NCBI RefSeq assembly: GCF_000735195.1
Contig: NZ_JPIM01000046.1
Span: 1-36,008 of the forward strand
Origin: Chloroflexus sp. MS-G
GTDB taxonomy: Bacteria > Chloroflexota > Chloroflexia > Chloroflexales > Chloroflexaceae
Direction of reading: 5' to 3'
DNA: 36,008 bases
Under the pieces are notes generated by a model. That model had not been told where the DNA came from. It ran no database searches and was given only the letters and a program-made list of their open reading frames with translations. Position 1 is the first letter of the stretch. Every line of letters starts with the position of its first letter. Shown here piece by piece: positions 8,429-16,417 of this stretch. The position numbers and the translations under genes are program-made.

Positions 8429-10102
8429 CTAGTGTGCCCTGAAGCGCAGGGTTGCCGACCGAATAAGAATTCCCACCACCAGCAAGTCTGTAACAACAAT
8501 CGTTAACGCCGGTAAAGCCGCTTCGCCCCACAAAGACTCAGCGACATTCTGCCATATCCAGAGAGCCAGTGTATCGTATCCAAAAGGCCGCAGCAGCAGG
8601 GTGATGGGAAGTTCCTTCATTACATCAACAAAGACGAGTACCGCACCGGTCAACATACCTGTCCGGATAAGGGGCAGATGAATGCGAAACAATACGCGCA
8701 CCGGACTAGCGCCCAACGTGCGTGCCGCTGCTTCAATACTGGGTGAGACTTTCTCTAGACTGGCCTCGACGCTAGAATAAGCGACGGCCATAAAGCGAAC
8801 GACATACGCATAGATGAGACCGGTTATCGAGCCTGTAAAAATTAATCCTGGGAGAACTCCCCACCATTGATACGTAAGATCGTTCAACGTGTGGTCTAGC
8901 CAGGCCAGGGGGATAAGAACGCCCAACCCGATTACTGCACCAGGAATAGCATAACCAAGCATTGCACCACGTGCAGCCAGGCGGGTGATTGGAGAGCGGC
9001 TCAGGTGGACACCGTATGCCAACAACACTGCCGCTAACACGGAGATAGCGGCGCCGGTTCCAGCCAACATGAGCGTAGCGCGTGCATGCCGCCAGTAAAC
9101 GGCCAGCAAACCTTCGGGCATTCGCTGCTGCAACTCGTAAACGCTCCACAGTATTAACTGCGAAATAGGGAGCAAGAATGCAGTTGCCAACACGAAGAAG
9201 CATAGCAGCGTTGCCATCAGAGCACGCCAACCTGTTAACGGAACTTTCACAAGACCGTGGCCGCGTGAACCCTCTTGAACATATCGGGCACGCCCACGAG
9301 TCAGGCGTTCGAGAAGCAATGCTGCGAAGGCGAATAACAGCAGTACTGCGGCTGATTGCAGTGCCGCATCCCGATCCATCATGCCGTGCCAGATCCGAAA
9401 AATACCATCACTCAAGGTAGGGAAATTCAGAAAGCGCACTGTTCCCACATCGGTCAGCGCTTCCATTAACACCAGTGAAAGCCCGGCAACCAACGATGGT
9501 CTTGCCATCGGAAGGACAACCCGGAAAAAGGCTTGCAGACGGGTGGCGCCAAGTGTACGAGCAACCTCAAACGTTCCCAATGCATGTTCATGAAATGCCG
9601 CACGAGTGAGCAAGTAAACGTATGGATAGAGAGTCAGGCTCATCACAAATACGGCACCGCCGCCCGATCGAATAGATGGAAACCATTCACTACTTCCGAA
9701 CCAGTCACGCAGAGTTTTTTGCACCGGGCCAGTATAGTCGAATGTCGCCATGAAAACAAACGCCAGCACATACGAAGGCACCGCCATTGGCAACATTAAT
9801 GCCCAGTCAAACAATCGTTGACCGGGAAAGCGGTACGCAGTTACCAACCAGGCAAGACCGGTTCCCAACAGCACTGTACCAGTCCCCACCCCAACGAGGA
9901 GGATCACGGTGTTGGTCAGAAATTCTGCCAGCCGCGTCGCCCAGAGATGTTGCCATACATCAGGCGCCGGTAACAGAAGCATCCGCAGGATGATCGCGAT
10001 AGGCAAAAGTGCCAGACCGGCAATCAATAACGCGATGATACTCCAACGATCTATGGAAGGGAAAGACCAACTTGTTGCCAGCTGTTTTTGTCTGATCAGC
10101 AT
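8429..10102 (-). CDS. Ferric-iron ABC transporter permease, two fused membrane domains (FbpB/FutB-like)
   Basis: The 557-residue product has about twelve membrane segments in two homologous halves, each with an EAA-type loop for the ATPase (VARTLGATRLQAFFRVVLPMARP and AARTLGASPVRVLFRIHLPLIR). That double-length layout is typical of Fbp/Sfu/Fut iron permeases. It lies between the binding-protein gene and the ATPase gene, 25 bp before the latter. The ribosome-binding site is weak. Confidence 0.9.
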   Translation of the reverse strand: MLIRQKQLATSWSFPSIDRWSIIALLIAGLALLPIAIILRMLLLPAPDVWQHLWATRLAEFLTNTVILLVGVGTGTVLLGTGLAWLVTAYRFPGQRLFDWALMLPMAVPSYVLAFVFMATFDYTGPVQKTLRDWFGSSEWFPSIRSGGGAVFVMSLTLYPYVYLLTRAAFHEHALGTFEVARTLGATRLQAFFRVVLPMARPSLVAGLSLVLMEALTDVGTVRFLNFPTLSDGIFRIWHGMMDRDAALQSAAVLLLFAFAALLLERLTRGRARYVQEGSRGHGLVKVPLTGWRALMATLLCFFVLATAFLLPISQLILWSVYELQQRMPEGLLAVYWRHARATLMLAGTGAAISVLAAVLLAYGVHLSRSPITRLAARGAMLGYAIPGAVIGLGVLIPLAWLDHTLNDLTYQWWGVLPGLIFTGSITGLIYAYVVRFMAVAYSSVEASLEKVSPSIEAAARTLGASPVRVLFRIHLPLIRTGMLTGAVLVFVDVMKELPITLLLRPFGYDTLALWIWQNVAESLWGEAALPALTIVVTDLLVVGILIRSATLRFRAH

Positions 10103-10139
10103 AATAAAGATACACCTACGACCGTACTATACCTGAGAG

Positions 10140-10175
10140 TCAACGGGAGAGCCGGTGTACCGTCACTCCCGTTGA
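10140..10175 (-). other. Stem-loop between binding-protein and permease genes
   Basis: TCAACGGGAG (10140-10149) and CTCCCGTTGA (10166-10175) form a perfect 10-bp stem with a 16-nt loop. No T-tract follows on the minus strand. Such stem-loops after a binding-protein gene commonly stabilise the upstream mRNA, giving more binding protein than permease; that role is inferred. Confidence 0.55.
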
Positions 10176-10209
10176 TTCGCGAGGAAACGTCTACCGGATA
10201 TTGACCAAC

Positions 10210-11328
10210 TTACTGATAACCAGCCTCGTTCATAAGTTTGACTGCATCAGCCTGCAAACTTCCGATCTCACTTATCTGAACAGTGTCACGCTTGAACTCA
10301 CCCCAGCTCTTGATAAGTTCGTGCGGTGTCACAGCAGGGTTAGCCGGATACTCGAAATTACTATCAGCAAACAGCCGCTGACCGCGCTCGGTGCTTAACC
10401 ACTCGAGCAAACGAATCGCATTCTCTGGATGACGAGCATACGTTGTTACCCCAGCGCCGCTTGCATTCACATGCACGCCCCGATCATCCTGATTAGCCCA
10501 AAGGAGCTTCACCGGGAAGTTAGCGTCCTTATCGAGGAGACGGGCGAGATAATAATGGTTGACCACACCAACATCACACCCTCCTGCCGCAATTGCCTCG
10601 AGAATTTTCGTGTCGCTGTCAATGTATTCTTTGCTATTCTTCGCCCAACCTGACACAATTTCCTTCGCCTTATCGTAGCCATGGTGGACGATCAGGCTGG
10701 CCACGAGCGACTGGGTATACGACTTGGTAGAAGGACGCCAGCAGATGCGACCTGCCCATTTTGGATCGGCTAGCGATTCGTAGGTAGAGATTTCTGCCGG
10801 ATTGACTCGATCGGGATGGTAGGCGATAGTTCGTATTCGCAAGGAGAGAGCATACCATTGGTTGCTTGGATCCTGCAAGTAATCAGGGATATTGCTCTCT
10901 AGCACGTCTGAATTAATCGGGCGTAAGAGACCCTCTTGCCCAGCCAACCAGAGATTTGCCGCATCAACAGTGAACAGCACATCAGCAGGGGTGAAACGTC
11001 CCTCGGCCTTCAAACGCTCACGTAGCTCTGCATCGCTACCAAACGTAAATCGGACTTCAATGCCTGTTTCCTTCGTAAATTCGGCAAATGCCGTTTCCAT
11101 CTGACCATAATGACGGGCAGAGTATACGTAGACAATTGGCTCCTCCACCGGAACTTCAACCGTCTCGCGCACAACAACCGTTTCCCGAACTGGAACTTCT
11201 TGAGTCACAACAACAGTCTCGCGGACAGTCTGTGTTGCGCTCTGGTTTGTACAGGCTCCCAGAGAGAGCAAAAGAAGCATCACACCGATAAAGGTAAGTC
11301 CGACTGTTTTCCTTCGTATGGAGAGCAT
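10210..11328 (-). CDS. Ferric-iron-binding lipoprotein of ABC transporter (FbpA/FutA-like)
   Basis: The 372-residue product begins with a lipoprotein signal (hydrophobic core about 10-23, lipobox LGAC with Cys26). A Val/Thr/Glu repeat linker (about 36-62) spaces the domain from the membrane. The rest matches type 2 periplasmic iron-binding proteins: VYVYSARHYGQ at the start of the domain, ADVLFTVDAANLW, and GVVNHYYLARLL with paired tyrosines that bind Fe3+ in this family. GGAGG precedes the ATG. It is the first gene of the minus-strand iron operon. Confidence 0.9.
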   Translation of the reverse strand: MLSIRRKTVGLTFIGVMLLLLSLGACTNQSATQTVRETVVVTQEVPVRETVVVRETVEVPVEEPIVYVYSARHYGQMETAFAEFTKETGIEVRFTFGSDAELRERLKAEGRFTPADVLFTVDAANLWLAGQEGLLRPINSDVLESNIPDYLQDPSNQWYALSLRIRTIAYHPDRVNPAEISTYESLADPKWAGRICWRPSTKSYTQSLVASLIVHHGYDKAKEIVSGWAKNSKEYIDSDTKILEAIAAGGCDVGVVNHYYLARLLDKDANFPVKLLWANQDDRGVHVNASGAGVTTYARHPENAIRLLEWLSTERGQRLFADSNFEYPANPAVTPHELIKSWGEFKRDTVQISEIGSLQADAVKLMNEAGYQ

Positions 11329-11361
11329 GTGTTTCCTCCCTACTTATAAGAACCTCATTGA

Positions 11362-11397
11362 CGAGGTTAGCATACACTAATAAATCAAGTTTGTCAA
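11362..11397 (-). promoter_or_regulatory. Iron operon promoter with overlapping DtxR/IdeR-like operator
   Basis: On the minus strand TTGACA (11397-11392), a 17-bp spacer and TATGCT (11374-11369) form a good promoter 40 bp upstream of the binding-protein gene. TTAGTGTATGCTAACCTCG (11380-11362) matches the DtxR/IdeR iron-box consensus at 14 of 19 positions by eye and covers the -10 element. A repressor of that family binding Fe2+ would block RNA polymerase here. Confidence 0.55.
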
Positions 11398-11536
11398 CTA
11401 AATACCTATAAAAATAAAACCGACATCCCCCAGTAACCGACGGTATCCTGTATTGGTTCCTTGTCAGCGTCTTGTGCTTTTAATCATCACTACAGAAGAG
11501 TCAGCGGAGGGGAAGCATCGCTACAACTGATTGTTA

Positions 11537-12349
11537 TCACACGCCAAACCTGATCCCAGTCACCGTCACCAGGCTTACGACCAACTCTTGCACACCAACC
11601 AGTGGTGTTGGTGTGGCAAGACTATGCGGCAACAGTCCTAACCAGCACCGCACCATCAAGAAAGCAAAAACGAGTGGAACTAGCCAGCTTACCCAACCCC
11701 TCAGCAAAAACCCGATCACGACAACGAGCATCACACCATGGAGCAGAAGTGGCAATGTCCGTTGAGCTGGTTTGTTGCGCGCCAGTCGTAACCGAACGCG
11801 CACGTAAATGATTGCAGCAACCGTTTGCATTGCCAGCAGCAACCAGATGAAGAGTGCTGGCAATAGCGACCAACCGGCAGCCATGACAATAGCTGACACT
11901 AAAGCACTCATTGCGACCGAACCACACACTTCGGCAGCCAACTTACGGCTTTGTTTTCGCAGATCGTAATACAATAGACCGATGGCAAAAGGGATCGCCA
12001 GGACAATTGGTTGCCAGAAGGGAGCTATCGCCTGCCAGAAGGCCATCACACTCGCAACGAGGGCAATCACACTGTAGCCGAGCAAAAATCGCTCTGCCCA
12101 TGCCGTTCTCAGGTAACGCTTGCCCTGCCGATAGTCACTCACGACGAGCTTGAGCGGTTGACGAACAAGAAAGATACCCAGTGCAGCAAGACTCAACCAG
12201 AACCCGGCCGGTGATGGGGCTAACCACAATCCCAACAGTATCGGTGCACCTAACATCCCCCAGCCGCCGTGTTCAACCGGTAAAGCAACGAGCCGCAGAC
12301 GTACCGATGCTGATGGCGCCGCAGTAGTATTGTTGTGAGGCATACGCAT
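11537..12349 (-). CDS. YwiC-like integral membrane protein
   Basis: The 270-residue product is almost all hydrophobic, with about eight membrane segments. The N-terminal PVEHGGWGMLGAPILLGL stretch is the mark of the YwiC-like family, which also resembles the start of UbiA-type prenyltransferase sequences. The aspartate-rich prenyl-binding motifs of true UbiA enzymes are absent. Function is unknown. It lies upstream of the iron operon on the same strand with 208 bp between them, and the iron operon has its own promoter. Confidence 0.75.
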   Translation of the reverse strand: MRMPHNNTTAAPSASVRLRLVALPVEHGGWGMLGAPILLGLWLAPSPAGFWLSLAALGIFLVRQPLKLVVSDYRQGKRYLRTAWAERFLLGYSVIALVASVMAFWQAIAPFWQPIVLAIPFAIGLLYYDLRKQSRKLAAEVCGSVAMSALVSAIVMAAGWSLLPALFIWLLLAMQTVAAIIYVRVRLRLARNKPAQRTLPLLLHGVMLVVVIGFLLRGWVSWLVPLVFAFLMVRCWLGLLPHSLATPTPLVGVQELVVSLVTVTGIRFGV

Positions 12350-12673
12350 AAGATACCTGCGTCAATCGTGATCTATCGTGTGCCGCGTGAACATAGTAAG
12401 CGTATCCCACTTCGGTGTGTGCTAGCAGGTTTAGCGCCTATCCAGAATACCCTATCGCAGAAGAAGATCGGGTTGGGGCACAGCGGCGCTGTGCCCGTGC
12501 ATGTATCAGGTTTCATCCGCCGTACTGTGAGACGATTATTCAAGTTATGAGAAGAATGCTTCCGAACAATCAGGTTTAACATACGACTTGACGAAAACAG
12601 ACCGTGACACGGTAAGGAACCGAAACATTAGATTATCGATGGCGTCACTACAAACAGGCTAACGCTGTGCGTA

Positions 12674-12701
12674 AGTATATGCTAATATAAAAATTTGTCA
12701 A
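12674..12701 (-). promoter_or_regulatory. Possible promoter for the YwiC-like gene
   Basis: TTGACA (12701-12696), a 16-bp spacer and TATACT (12679-12674) on the minus strand lie in an AT-rich stretch. The surrounding TTAGCATATACTTAC resembles the iron-operon operator, but with only about 11 of 19 matches to the DtxR consensus. The transcript would have an untranslated leader of about 320 nt. Confidence 0.35.
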
Positions 12702-13035
12702 CATAAATCTTTCTAAATTCAGAAGTGTATTCATACTATTTCGTTATGAAAGACATCGCCGCGGCGCTATGAACATCTGTTTGAAAAACCATTTTTATCC
12801 CTTCCCGGCTGTGTTGACACCAAGAGATGGCGAGTCGTGCCGATCATAGCCATCACTGCAGGGTACGAGCGGGTTCCGATTGCTACGCACCACGCAACCT
12901 GAGCTGGCTACGCACACGGCTGGGAAAACTGCAAGAATCGTTGTGAGGGTATGAAAGACACTCTATCAAAAACTGAGAGCGTGACCAGAAACTCGTGGTT
13001 TTGATCAGGCGCTCAGCAGGCTGGTGCCACCCTCA

Positions 13036-13078
13036 CCTTCCTCCTAGCCCCTCTGTCTCTCACACGAGGCGAGGAAGG
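13036..13078. repeat. Degenerate GC-rich palindromic repeat
   Basis: CCTTCCTC (13036-13043) and GAGGAAGG (13071-13078) are complementary around a pyrimidine-rich middle. Composition resembles the stronger palindrome at 1501-1559. Confidence 0.45.
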
Positions 13079-13206
13079 GGGGGACGTGGGATGACTGATG
13101 TTGGCCCCTCTCACGCAATGGTTGCGCGGGCACGGTATGTTCCCAATTCCGGGTTTTTGCTCAGGCTCTGAGGACATTGAACAGCCATCTCTTCGACATA
13201 CCACAC

Positions 13207-13235
13207 TTGACACAACCCCCGACTCCTGGTATAGT
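13207..13235 (+). promoter_or_regulatory. Lysine operon promoter
   Basis: TTGACA (13207-13212), exactly 17 bp, then TATAGT (13230-13235) is a near-consensus sigma-70-type promoter. Transcription should begin near 13242, two to four bases before the ATG of the leader peptide. Confidence 0.7.
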
Positions 13236-13244
13236 CGTAGCGCT

Positions 13245-13313
13245 ATGAGTGACGTAACCTTTTTCACCAAGCAGAGCAAGCGTGCAAAAAAGCCGGACGA
13301 AAGGTCTGGTTAG
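13245..13313 (+). CDS. Lysine-rich leader peptide of the lys operon attenuator
   Basis: A 22-codon frame starts at ATG 13245, almost at the predicted transcription start, and stops at TAG 13311-13313. Four Lys codons (13269, 13278, 13287 and 13290; residues 9, 12, 15 and 16, the last two adjacent) are clustered in the second half, in the segment KQSKRAKK. The last codons overlap the first arm of the antiterminator (13303-13310). This is the layout of a classical amino-acid leader peptide and the downstream operon makes lysine. The start would be leaderless, which occurs in some thermophiles. Expression is inferred. Confidence 0.65.
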   Translation: MSDVTFFTKQSKRAKKPDERSG

Positions 13314-13377
13314 CTACGCTTGTCTGCTGTGCGTAAGAGACAAGACCCGGCTCACCAGACCAACGGTGCGCCGGGTC
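13303..13377 (+). promoter_or_regulatory. Lysine attenuator: competing antiterminator and terminator-like hairpins
   Basis: Arm A, GGTCTGGT (13303-13310), pairs perfectly with D, ACCAGACC (13354-13361), enclosing a CTTGTCT/AGACAAG hairpin (13319-13325 with 13338-13344). D also lies in the middle of a second hairpin, GACCCGGC (13344-13351) with GCCGGGTC (13370-13377) plus inner CACC/GGTG (13353-13356 with 13365-13368). The two cannot form together. A ribosome stalled at the Lys codons leaves A free and breaks the second hairpin; a ribosome at the stop codon covers A and lets it form. The second hairpin lacks a long U-run, so it may be a weak terminator or act on translation. Confidence 0.65.
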
Positions 13378-13399
13378 AATGGTTTGTATGGAGGGAACT

Positions 13400-13510
13400 A
13401 TGAAACGGTACGTAACTGTCAGCCCAGTCGCTTACACGCCACGCTATTGCCGACCAGAACTCTTTGGCTCATGTCAAGTGAGAGAGGTGCTCCGCTATGT
13501 CACTGCCTGA
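13400..13510 (+). CDS. Short ORF overlapping the start of homocitrate synthase
   Basis: GGAGGG (13390-13395) stands before an ATG at 13400 that opens a 36-codon frame ending at TGA 13508-13510, 14 nt inside the homocitrate synthase gene. The product (start MKRYVTVSPV, two Cys) matches no family I know and has a single Lys, so it is not a second lysine sensor. It may be a coupling ORF bringing ribosomes to the next start, a small protein, or chance. Confidence 0.4.
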   Translation: MKRYVTVSPVAYTPRYCRPELFGSCQVREVLRYVTA

Positions 13511-14624
13511 GCGCTTATTTTTCGTTGATACGACTTTGCGCGAAGGCGAGCAATTCGCCAGCGCTCGTTTTACCTCAGCCCAACGCCTGGCTATCGCCGA
13601 AATGCTTGATGCCTTTGGCGTCGAGTATATTGAACTCACTTCCCCCGCTGCATCACCACAAAGTGCTCGCGATCTGGCAACCATTGCCCGACACGGCTTT
13701 CGTGCCCGTATCCTCACTCATATCCGCTGTCATATGGCCGATGCCCGGCTAGCCGTTGAACACGGTGCGCAGGGCGCGAACCTGCTGTTTGCCACATCTG
13801 AACCATTACGCAAAGTCAGCCACGGTCGTAGCCTGAGCGAGATTCTGGCTGAAGCTGAACAAGTGATTACCTACCTCCGCGATCACGATGTCGAGGTGCG
13901 CTTTTCGTGTGAAGATAGCTTTCGCACCGACCTCGCTGACCTGATCCGTATTTACCGCGCAGTCGAAACAATGGGTGTACAACGTATTGGTCTCGCCGAT
14001 ACGGTAGGGATTGCCACCCCGCGTCAGGTCTACGATGTCGTTCGTGCGGTGCGCGCTGAAGTGACATGCGACATCGAGTTTCACGGTCATAACGATAGTG
14101 GTTGCGCCATTGCCAATACCTTTACAGCGTATGAAGCCGGTGCTACGCATCTCGATGTCACCGTGCTCGGTATCGGTGAGCGTAACGGGATCGCCAGTTT
14201 GAGCGGCATGATTGCCCGGATCGCAAGCATCGATCCGGCCCGTGTCCAACGATACCGCCTCGATCTCCTGCCCAAAATCGACGAGACGGTAGCGACGATG
14301 CTCGGCATCGAGATTCCGTTTAATCAGTGCATTACCAGCCCCACTGCGTTCCACCATAAGGCCGGTATGCACACCAAAGCCGTGCTGGCCGATCCGCGTA
14401 GCTATGAAGTGCTCGATCCAAATCTATTTGGTCGCCAACGCACGATTGCGATTGCCCATCGGTTGGTGGGCTGGCATGCAGTAGCTGAACGTGCCCGCGA
14501 ATTAGGGATTACGCTCAGTGAAGCACAGGCGCGTGCTGCTGCGGCCCGTATCAAGGCACTTGGTGATGAACACGACCTCGATGGCGCGATGATCGATGAG
14601 ATTCTGTACAGCTACGCCGAGTAA
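13497..14624 (+). CDS. Homocitrate synthase (alpha-aminoadipate lysine pathway)
   Basis: The enzyme condenses acetyl-CoA with 2-oxoglutarate to homocitrate, the first and normally feedback-controlled step of the AAA lysine pathway. The 375-residue product has the DTTLREGEQF motif (11-20) with metal ligand Asp11 and catalytic Arg15, FHGHND with metal ligands His196 and His198, GERNG (227-231), and FHHKAGMH (285-292) typical of homocitrate synthases. Isopropylmalate synthase is the nearest alternative but is longer, carrying a LeuA dimer domain that is absent here. The following genes are all of the lysine type. A GAGAGG site lies about 10 nt upstream. It is the first enzyme gene after the attenuator. 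Confidence 0.92.
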   Translation: MSLPERLFFVDTTLREGEQFASARFTSAQRLAIAEMLDAFGVEYIELTSPAASPQSARDLATIARHGFRARILTHIRCHMADARLAVEHGAQGANLLFATSEPLRKVSHGRSLSEILAEAEQVITYLRDHDVEVRFSCEDSFRTDLADLIRIYRAVETMGVQRIGLADTVGIATPRQVYDVVRAVRAEVTCDIEFHGHNDSGCAIANTFTAYEAGATHLDVTVLGIGERNGIASLSGMIARIASIDPARVQRYRLDLLPKIDETVATMLGIEIPFNQCITSPTAFHHKAGMHTKAVLADPRSYEVLDPNLFGRQRTIAIAHRLVGWHAVAERARELGITLSEAQARAAAARIKALGDEHDLDGAMIDEILYSYAE

Positions 14625-14645
14625 ACGTAAACGGAGGATACATAT

Positions 14646-15896
14646 ATGCCAACAATGAGTGAGCAGATTTTAAGCCGTGTCGCCGGAAGACCGGTACGTG
14701 CTGGCGATGTGGTGACGGCAAATGTCGATCTGGTGATGGTTCACGATAGTCTTGCCCCGGGGATCATTCGCATCTTGCACAATGAATTGGGAGCCGACCG
14801 GGTATGGGACGCTCAACGGGTAGCTGTTGTGATCGACCACGTTGCCCCGGCGGCCAGTGTCCAGACAGCCGAGAAGCAGCAAGAGGTGCGACGCTGGGTT
14901 CGTGCTCAGGGTATTCCGAACCTGTTTGATGTCGGTCGCGGCATTTCGCATCCAGTGTTAGTGGAAGAGGGCCTGGCTCAACCAGGGATGCTCATTTTGG
15001 GTAGTGACAGTCACAGTACTGCCTACGGTTGTATCGGCGCATTCGGTACTGGTATGGGCAGTACCGATATTGCCCTGGCGCTTGCGACCGGTAAGACCTG
15101 GCTACGAGTTCCTGAAACAATTGTAGTGCGCGCTCACGGAACGTTTGGCTTTGGAGTCGGCCCCAAAGACCTGGCGCTCCGCGCTGCCCGTATTTTACGT
15201 GCCGACGGCGCAACCTACGCTGCAATTGAGTGGCACGGTGTCGAGCATCTAAGTGTGATGGAGCGTATGACGTTGGCGACTCTTTCAATTGAAATGGGCG
15301 CGAAAGCAGGTATCGTACCACCAACCGGATTGTCTGTAACCGGCCCACTTGTCCCGACAGTCGATGCCGACGCTCAGTATCAAAAGGTGGTCGATATCGA
15401 TCTGAGCCAACTCGAGCCACAGATTTCGGCCCCACATTATGTTGATAACGTTGTCGATCTGAGCGATCTGGGGCAGGTAGCCGTTGATGTCGTCTATCTT
15501 GGCACCTGCACCAACGGTCACTATGAAGACATGGCTGTTGCTGCCCAGATTTTAGCCGGACGTCGGCTGGCCCCTGGAGTGCGGATGATTGTCGTCCCGG
15601 CCAGTGCCCAGGCATTACAACGTGCCGCGTCTGACGGCACCCTTGCCACGCTGCTGGCGGCAGGGGCAACCATCGGAACACCGGGATGCGGTGCGTGTAT
15701 CGGTCGCCACATGGGTGTGCTAGCTCCCGGTGAGGTGTGTGTCTTTACAGGTAATCGCAACTTCCGGGGGCGAATGGGTAGCCCTGAAGCGCAGATTTAT
15801 CTGGCATCACCGGCAGTAGCTGCTGCGACTGCACTTACCGGTTATCTGACCGATCCGCGCACGGTGATGGATAGGAATCCGGTTGTAGCTCATTAA
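14646..15896 (+). CDS. lysT: Homoaconitase large subunit (LysT-like)
   Basis: With the small subunit it isomerises homocitrate to homoisocitrate through homoaconitate, using a [4Fe-4S] cluster. The 416-residue product has the cluster cysteines Cys288, Cys348 and Cys351 (YLGTCTNG and GTPGCGACIG) and the GSDSHSTAYGCIGAFGTG motif (119-136). The same fold serves leucine biosynthesis as LeuC. Context (homocitrate synthase before, lysine-type small subunit and lysW after) favours the lysine pathway. GGAGG precedes the start. Confidence 0.88.
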   Translation: MPTMSEQILSRVAGRPVRAGDVVTANVDLVMVHDSLAPGIIRILHNELGADRVWDAQRVAVVIDHVAPAASVQTAEKQQEVRRWVRAQGIPNLFDVGRGISHPVLVEEGLAQPGMLILGSDSHSTAYGCIGAFGTGMGSTDIALALATGKTWLRVPETIVVRAHGTFGFGVGPKDLALRAARILRADGATYAAIEWHGVEHLSVMERMTLATLSIEMGAKAGIVPPTGLSVTGPLVPTVDADAQYQKVVDIDLSQLEPQISAPHYVDNVVDLSDLGQVAVDVVYLGTCTNGHYEDMAVAAQILAGRRLAPGVRMIVVPASAQALQRAASDGTLATLLAAGATIGTPGCGACIGRHMGVLAPGEVCVFTGNRNFRGRMGSPEAQIYLASPAVAAATALTGYLTDPRTVMDRNPVVAH

Positions 15897-15913
15897 AGAA
15901 AGAGAGGCATCCA

Positions 15914-16417
15914 ATGGCTCGTGTCTGGCTTTTTGGCTCCGATGTAAATACCGACCAGATTGTTCCCGGTCGCTATGCGCCGTATATGCTCAAAGACGAG
16001 AGTGAATTGCGTCGGTATCCGTTTATCGAACATCGCCCCGATTTTGCTCCCAATGTACGCCCTGGTGATATTATCGTCGCCGGAAAAAATTTCGGTTGCG
16101 GTAGCTCGCGCGAATACGCACCTTTGGCCCTCCGTATGGTCGGCATTGGCGCGATTATCGCCCCGCTCTTTGCGCGCATTTTCTTCCGCAACGCGCTGAA
16201 TCTCGGCATTCCTTGTTTTACCGCCGATTTAACCGGCGAACTCGCCGATGGTGATGAGGTCGAACTCGATCTGGAGCAAGGTCACATCACAACGGCTGAT
16301 GGGAGAGTGATCCATTTGCCGCCACCACCACTCTTTCTGCGTGAAGTCTGGGCGGCTGGCGGCATTGTCCCCTTCTACCGTCAGTATGGTCGCTTCCCCG
16401 GAGAGGTCGTGCAATGA
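15914..16417 (+). CDS. lysU: Homoaconitase small subunit (LysU-like)
   Basis: The 167-residue swivel-domain subunit begins with GSDVNTDQIVPGRYAPYM and contains FGCGSSREYAPLAL, the conserved serine/arginine loop that closes the active site. The RYAPYM segment is of the LysU/homoaconitase kind rather than the YLR(T/V) kind of LeuD. It follows the large subunit by 17 bp and its stop overlaps the next start by 4 bp. Confidence 0.88.
   Translation: MARVWLFGSDVNTDQIVPGRYAPYMLKDESELRRYPFIEHRPDFAPNVRPGDIIVAGKNFGCGSSREYAPLALRMVGIGAIIAPLFARIFFRNALNLGIPCFTADLTGELADGDEVELDLEQGHITTADGRVIHLPPPPLFLREVWAAGGIVPFYRQYGRFPGEVVQ

Larger units (their letters stand above)
12350..13206. other. Long intergenic region, no credible gene
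   Basis: About 860 bases without convincing coding potential. It holds a perfect GGGCACAGC/GCTGTGCCC hairpin near 12475-12498, the minus-strand promoter at 12674-12701, an AT-rich stretch (about 12670-12740), an imperfect inverted repeat (12802-12814 with 12914-12926) and a degenerate GC-rich palindrome at 13036-13078. Confidence 0.6.

Noticed and set aside
13245..13400. Lysine riboswitch upstream of the lysine operon
   Set aside because: I do not see the conserved L-box core. The Lys-rich leader frame and exclusive hairpins explain the region better.
13497..14624. 2-isopropylmalate synthase (leucine pathway)
   Set aside because: The chain lacks the C-terminal LeuA dimer domain and is followed by lysine-type subunits and lysW.
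14992..15681. Minus-strand open frame opposite the homoaconitase large-subunit gene
   Set aside because: Composition is typical of an antisense shadow of a GC-rich gene, and the plus-strand frame has full family motifs.
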